Source: RPQJ01 sp963793675 (GTDB lineage: Bacteria > Pseudomonadota > Gammaproteobacteria > Steroidobacterales > Steroidobacteraceae). From it: a stretch of 64,000 nt of DNA. Position 1 is the first letter of the stretch; the number at the start of each line of letters is the position of its first letter. The stretch lies in the NCBI GenBank assembly GCA_963793675.1, contig CAWCBA010000002.1, forward strand, positions 62,001 through 126,000. Reading direction: 5' to 3'. This document shows, one piece after another, positions 63,846-64,000 of the stretch. The notes below the pieces were generated by a model. The model did not search any database and was not told the origin of the DNA. It saw only the letters and a list, made by a program, of their open reading frames with translations. The position numbers and the translations under genes are program-made.

Positions 63846-63859
63846 GTCTGTAGTATCAT
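63830..63859 (+). promoter_or_regulatory. Promoter of the arsR-family gene
   Basis: TTGCTA (63830-63835), an 18-bp spacer and TATCAT (63854-63859) lie 28 bp before the arsR ATG. The -35 overlaps the right half of the operator, implying autorepression. Confidence 0.6.
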
Positions 63860-63887
63860 TCGCGACAGCCAACCGGAGACCATCGAC

Positions 63888-64000
63888 ATGCCGAGCGGCG
63901 CCCGACCACCAGTGGCCCAGGCGGGCACACCCGATCTCTCGCGCATCGACGAGATGCAATCGCACGCGGGCGAAGCTGCGCGTGTGCTCAAGGCTCTCGG
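63888..64000 (+). CDS. ArsR-family regulator (BigR/SqrR-like), N-terminal part only
   Basis: The frame begins at ATG 63888, with GGAG 9 bp upstream, and is cut by the window edge after about 37 codons. It reads IDEMQSHAGEAARVLKALG, the first helix of ArsR/SmtB winged-helix repressors, specifically the MQ.HA.EAA..LKAL pattern of the BigR/SqrR/YgaV persulfide sensors. Those proteins use a pair of Cys that form a tetrasulfide or disulfide to sense reactive sulfur. The Cys would lie beyond the window, so that is not seen. Divergent from the sulfide operon and sharing its operator. Confidence 0.8.
   Translation, partial: MPSGARPPVAQAGTPDLSRIDEMQSHAGEAARVLKAL

Overview
The window is a G+C-rich chromosomal segment of a gammaproteobacterium. 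The evidence is gene order: polA-engB-cytochrome c4-dsbA, then def-fmt-rsmB-ntrYX beside LysM protein-dprA-smg-topA-hemF, and a complete trpE-G-D-C-F-B-A operon. I infer a lineage near the Xanthomonadales / Steroidobacterales / Nevskiales group, but I cannot assign it below class level from sequence alone. Coding density is high. No CRISPR array, prophage or intact insertion sequence was seen.

Layout. 1-4.2 kb (minus strand): aromatic/fatty-acid catabolism genes (zeta-type GST isomerase, fumarylacetoacetate-hydrolase-family enzyme, acyl-CoA dehydrogenase) with a chorismate lyase-like gene and a stand-alone Lrp/AsnC sensor domain. 4.3-12.5 kb: thioesterase, small LptM-like lipoprotein, DNA polymerase I, outer-membrane barrel, EngB, cytochrome c4, DsbA, CorA and a LysE-type exporter. 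12.5-17.3 kb: NYN-LOTUS RNA-binding protein, a truncated TIR fragment abutting tRNA-Arg(CCG), a membrane cytochrome c5, a DUF4136 lipoprotein and a prolyl oligopeptidase. 17.3-24.3 kb (minus): ntrYX-like two-component pair, DUF4390, rsmB, fmt, def. 24.5-31 kb (plus): LysM protein, dprA, smg, topA, hemF. 31.2-33.3 kb (minus): a heavily frameshifted S8/S53 peptidase. 34-43.6 kb: rlmJ, tag, hemB, aroE, gamma carbonic anhydrase, lemA + GIDE protein, oligopeptidase A, exonuclease III and an HD-domain protein. 43.7-50.4 kb (minus): trpE-G-D-C-F-B-A preceded by a leader peptide with three consecutive Trp codons and an attenuator. 50.5-55.2 kb (plus): a three-gene catabolic cluster. 55.4-63.8 kb (minus): a seven-gene operon joining sulfide:quinone oxidoreductase, persulfide dioxygenase, rhodanese and a DUF2892 protein to a complete RND-adaptor-TolC pump. 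It diverges from an ArsR-family regulator cut by the window edge.

How the genes work together. The last operon reads as a sulfide / sulfane-sulfur response unit. SQR oxidises sulfide to persulfide, rhodanese and the MBL-fold dioxygenase process it, and the co-transcribed tripartite pump presumably exports a related product. A palindrome (TTAGC-N4-GCTAA) fills the spacer of the operon promoter and overlaps the -35 of the divergent arsR promoter, as expected for an ArsR repressor switch. The trp operon carries a textbook attenuation module that can be drawn base by base.

Quality caveat. At least a dozen genes, many essential and single-copy (polA, topA, hemB, hemF, trpA, trpD, rlmJ, cytochrome c4), are broken by single frameshifts, and two gene pairs (ubiC/FAH, topA/hemF) lack the expected stop. 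Most are best read as consensus indels rather than biology, and the gene spans given here join the fragments.
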